This document shows positions 61,457 to 64,000 of a stretch of DNA of 64,000 nucleotides, piece after piece. How positions within the stretch are numbered: the first letter of the stretch is position 1; every line of letters begins with the position of its first letter. The translations under genes and the position numbers were made by a program. The notes below the pieces were generated by a model. It searched no databases. It was not told the origin of the DNA and saw only the letters and a program-made list of their open reading frames with translations. This stretch comes from Clostridia bacterium. GTDB taxonomy: Bacteria > Bacillota > Clostridia > Oscillospirales > Acutalibacteraceae. The stretch is taken from assembly GCA_017428625.1 (NCBI GenBank), contig JAFRQM010000049.1, positions 62,001-126,000 of the forward strand. Direction: 5' to 3'.

Positions 61457-62761
61457 TTATTTCATTGAGTCTTCAAGTTTTGCCTGCCATCGGCGAATTT
61501 TTATGGTGTTATATTCTTTCGGAACGGAAACGGCAATTCTCATGGCGTTCAGACCTTTAAGTGCCGCTTTGAACAATCCGCCGAACAAACCTCTGATTTT
61601 ATGCGCTTTTTTAATTTTGTCAATAAGTTTTGTCGCGGAAATGAGTGTGAATCGGCCGTTAAGAATGTTGCTTAATTCTTCATTTGATATTATTTCGCTT
61701 TCAAAAAGAAATCTGAGTTCATCATTGTCGGCGTTAAGAAGAAAACGTTTTATGCAGTCAATAAGGCAGCAGGGAGCGCCGATTCTTTGAAAATACTCAA
61801 CTTGATATTTCCACAATGTGTCAACTGAAACATCATTTGATTCAACGATTTTTTCTCCGAGTATCTGACCTGCGCGAAGCGAGTTTGCAACGCCGCACCC
61901 GATAAGCGGTATTGTCATAAATGCAGAGTCACCCACGGCAGCATATCCGTCTGCGATCATTTTTGAAAGAGGGTATCTTATCGGAATATTCTGAAATTTG
62001 CCGCCTCTGAGAATTTCATCGCCCATAAACGGGTAATCCTTTTTCAGTTCAGCATAAAGACGGTCAAACTCCTCTTTGCTCATTCCGCCTGCTTTACCGA
62101 TAAACGCGGCGCATTTGTCTTCAAATTCTTCAACACACCAGGCAACACATTTTTCGCCTTTGTATTTCAGGTGCATAAGAAAACCGTAATAATCGGGATA
62201 ATCTGCATCAGGGTCGGAAGTCATAAAAGCGTCCCAAGTATAAAAAACATCGTCTTTATCCGGCTGTTTTGTTATGCCGAACCTGTCGGGAAGAGATGCA
62301 CGGAACGGTGAGAAAACACCGCTGGCGTCAATAACAAGGTCGCCGTATATTTCTTCGCCGTCAACCACTATTCCCCTGACTCCGGTGTTATTGAATATCA
62401 GTTTTTCAACCGTTTTGCCGAAAATGAATTCTGCTCCGGCGTCAATGGCGGCGTTTGCAAGCTGTTTTGCAAGCACTCTTCTGTCAGCCGTCCAGTCTCT
62501 TTTATCGTCGGGAAGGTCAAGAACAAGCTGTTTGTCTGAATCGGGGGCAACAAACGCACAGCAGCCGTCTTTGAAAGTCCCTTCGGGAACGGGAATGTCG
62601 AGTTCTTCAAAAACCGCTGTTTCGATTGTGTCCCATCGGTCTCTGCTGAGATTGTCAATGCCGTTTTTTTCATAGACTGTAACATTGAAACCGCCCGCGG
62701 CAAGAACCTTCGCCGCCTGCATTCCGCCGTGACCTGCGCCGATAACAAGAATCTTTTTCAT
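61457..62761 (-). CDS. FAD-dependent oxidoreductase, geranylgeranyl-reductase/halogenase-like
   Basis: 434 residues. N-terminal Rossmann FAD site VIGAGHGGMQAAKVLAAGGF followed by the acidic VYEK end; GDLVIDASGVFSPFR and a second FAD motif AAVGDSAFMTIPLIGCGVA (about 283) are typical of the PHBH-fold group (geranylgeranyl reductases, lycopene cyclases, halogenases). The C-terminal ~130 residues are helical. The substrate is unknown. It is upstream of the propeller-like gene in an apparent operon. Confidence 0.8.
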   Translation of the reverse strand: MKKILVIGAGHGGMQAAKVLAAGGFNVTVYEKNGIDNLSRDRWDTIETAVFEELDIPVPEGTFKDGCCAFVAPDSDKQLVLDLPDDKRDWTADRRVLAKQLANAAIDAGAEFIFGKTVEKLIFNNTGVRGIVVDGEEIYGDLVIDASGVFSPFRASLPDRFGITKQPDKDDVFYTWDAFMTSDPDADYPDYYGFLMHLKYKGEKCVAWCVEEFEDKCAAFIGKAGGMSKEEFDRLYAELKKDYPFMGDEILRGGKFQNIPIRYPLSKMIADGYAAVGDSAFMTIPLIGCGVANSLRAGQILGEKIVESNDVSVDTLWKYQVEYFQRIGAPCCLIDCIKRFLLNADNDELRFLFESEIISNEELSNILNGRFTLISATKLIDKIKKAHKIRGLFGGLFKAALKGLNAMRIAVSVPKEYNTIKIRRWQAKLEDSMK

Positions 62762-62867
62762 AATTCAACCCTCAAAGCAATTGTATATATCTTTTAACTA
62801 ACTTTAAAAATAACATATTTTTAATAAATAATCAATAAACATTATGTTAAAAATTGCTGAACAAATA

Positions 62868-62898
62868 AAAACAGCGCACCGTAATAAAAACGGTGCGC
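62868..62898 (-). terminator. Terminator of the exported phosphoesterase gene
   Basis: Minus strand stem GCGCACCGT (62898-62890) with its complement (62882-62874), loop 7 nt, followed by TGTTTTTATTTG. Confidence 0.8.
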
Positions 62899-62915
62899 CG
62901 TGAATACTGAATCAT

Positions 62916-63911
62916 TCAGACAAGTTCAAAAGTGTATTCGGCGTTTTTATACCAGTTGCCCGTAACCATATTTCTCGGTCTGAAAACTACCCTGTCGCCG
63001 TAAACTTCAAGCTGTGCGCCTCTTCCGCCGAGCGGAAGACCGAATGAATTCACAAGCCCGAAAGAGGGCAATGTGATATAAGTAACGCCGTTTATCTGTT
63101 CGCAACTCTTTATGCCGTAAAGCCTGTCAACAGCCTCGGCTTTGGTGCCCGAATGCATATGACCGCTTATCCAGAAAACATTTTTATATTTTTCAAGAAC
63201 GGGCGCGAGGTCATAGCGGTCTTTTTCAATTCCGCATTCCGGCCATACAATGTCTTCGCTCACGGTGCCTTCAAGCGGCCAGTGGCAGAATACAAAAACG
63301 GGTTTGCCGTCTTTTGTGCCGTCGGCGAGTTCTTCATCCAGAAAGTCAAGCTGTTCCTGAGACATAGTTATTCCGTCCCATTTGCCGCCGTCAAGCACTT
63401 CATCGCCGAGAACTATGAATTTATATCCGTTAAATTCGGTGCTGAAATAATTTACTTCATCATTTCTTCCCATATACTCGTTGCGGTATCTGAGATAGTT
63501 TGCGTAAGCCTCTTCACGTGAAATATCAGTAACATTTCTGTCGCCCGCGTGGCCTATATCGTGGTTGCCCGCAACCGGAATAACAGGAATATCCGTATCA
63601 CCGGCAAGTATTTCAAAAAACTTTGAAAGAGTAGGCTCGTCTGCATAGTTTGTCAGGTCGCCGTTAATAACAACAGCGTCGATATCCGCTTTTGAATTGT
63701 TGAAGGTGTTGAGAGCCGCTTTTAACAGCAGAACGCGGAACAACTCATTTTCTTCAAGATGTGTGTCGGAAATAAGTTCAACATTGAGTTGACAGTCATC
63801 CGAGAGTGTGTCGGTTACGGGCAGAGCGATGCCTTTGTATGGAACGAGCGTGAGAAAAATGCACATAAGAAATGCGCCGAAATGTGAAAAAATGGATTGA
63901 ACTATAGACAT
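62916..63911 (-). CDS. Exported metallophosphoesterase
   Basis: 331 residues. An N-terminal hydrophobic stretch (about 10-30) acts as signal or anchor. Complete metal motifs: LISDTHLEEN, INGDLTNY, AGNHDIGHAGD, FCHWPLEG and ISGHMHSGTKAE. A C-terminal beta part contains FRPRNMVTGNWYKN. The substrate is unknown. AGGAGG precedes the ATG, and it follows the partial gene at 63927 by 15 bp. Confidence 0.87.
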   Translation of the reverse strand: MSIVQSIFSHFGAFLMCIFLTLVPYKGIALPVTDTLSDDCQLNVELISDTHLEENELFRVLLLKAALNTFNNSKADIDAVVINGDLTNYADEPTLSKFFEILAGDTDIPVIPVAGNHDIGHAGDRNVTDISREEAYANYLRYRNEYMGRNDEVNYFSTEFNGYKFIVLGDEVLDGGKWDGITMSQEQLDFLDEELADGTKDGKPVFVFCHWPLEGTVSEDIVWPECGIEKDRYDLAPVLEKYKNVFWISGHMHSGTKAEAVDRLYGIKSCEQINGVTYITLPSFGLVNSFGLPLGGRGAQLEVYGDRVVFRPRNMVTGNWYKNAEYTFELV

Positions 63912-63926
63912 ATATTCCTCCTGAAA

Positions 63927-64000
63927 TCAATTTTTTTCCGGATTTTGTTCGCTTGCTGTCTCTTTATCTCTTGCTTTTTGAAGCCTTGAACGGTATCTCA
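63927..64000 (-). CDS. C-terminal end of an unidentified gene
   Basis: Reading leftward from the window edge, one frame is open to a TGA at 63927-63929 and encodes RYRSRLQKARDKETASEQNP plus four residues. The stop lies 15 bp before the phosphoesterase start, as in an operon. The charged end resembles a cytoplasmic tail. The product cannot be named from 23 residues. Confidence 0.45.
   Translation of the reverse strand, partial: RYRSRLQKARDKETASEQNPEKN

Overview
The window is a low-to-moderate GC Bacillota chromosome segment, most likely from an anaerobic, sugar-fermenting gut Clostridia (Oscillospirales/Ruminococcaceae-like). The evidence is a clostridial [FeFe] hydrogenase, BspA-type leucine-rich surface proteins, several glycoside hydrolases (GH38, GH31, GH51), a HisZ-dependent short HisG, paired signal peptidases I, and strong AAGGAGG-type ribosome binding sites. 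Many promoters with near-consensus -35/-10 boxes and 17 bp spacers can be read directly. No species can be named from this sequence alone.

Layout. 1-2919 (minus): polyamine ABC transporter potABCD, with potD cut by the window edge. 3181-8706 (plus): ECF-like sigma factor, membrane-anchored anti-sigma candidate with Ig-like ectodomain, and a 1350-residue secreted leucine-rich repeat protein. 8847-10645 (minus): YolD-like protein plus Y-family DNA polymerase. 10956-15595 (plus): rplS-lepB-lepB-rbgA-capA-rnhB-yraN. 15680-17892: thrC plus a phosphoesterase. 18025-21314: tig-clpP-clpX proteostasis cluster. 21439-24525: GH38 alpha-mannosidase, convergent with a D,D-carboxypeptidase. 26065-27739: divergent phosphoesterase and lipoprotein. 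27790-31346 (minus): [FeFe] hydrogenase and a NuoF-tail/GltD-like flavoprotein. 31502-32725: TIM-barrel glycosidase-like protein.

32826-39159 is a compact 6.3 kb integrative element inserted in the 3' end of a tRNA-Pro(GGG) gene. It has a 23 bp direct repeat at both ends, and the tRNA's original terminator is stranded beyond the left copy. It carries a tyrosine recombinase (probably started at AUA), a divergent XRE repressor, two small helix-turn-helix proteins, a DUF6291-like protein, an iteron-like origin candidate, a coiled-coil protein, a small HExxH zincin, a protein with the phage-head YGVKGMKWG motif, a DUF1492 sigma-like late regulator and a possible structured RNA. No terminase, portal, capsid or tail gene is present. 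It looks like a very small phage satellite or degenerate prophage island and is the most interesting part of the window.

39364-43970 (plus): sugar:cation symporter, GH31 glycosidase and secreted phosphoesterase. 44007-48340: DMT exporter (minus), dGTPase-type HD hydrolase and GH51 arabinofuranosidase. 48410-49426 (minus): secreted LRR-related protein. 49638-57053 (minus): complete single histidine operon hisZGDCBHAF-IE apart from histidinol-phosphatase. 57269-58015: divergent GDPD-family protein. 58051-59406 (minus): citrate synthase. 59643-59799: tRNA-Asp and tRNA-Thr. 59883-64000 (minus): secreted propeller-like protein, FAD oxidoreductase, exported phosphoesterase, and the tail of one more gene.

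Taken together the host genes describe a saccharolytic cell that takes up sugar derivatives, trims mannose/arabinose/alpha-glucoside linkages, disposes of electrons as hydrogen, makes its own threonine and histidine, and displays LRR proteins at its surface. All functional calls rest on motifs read by eye; no database search was possible.
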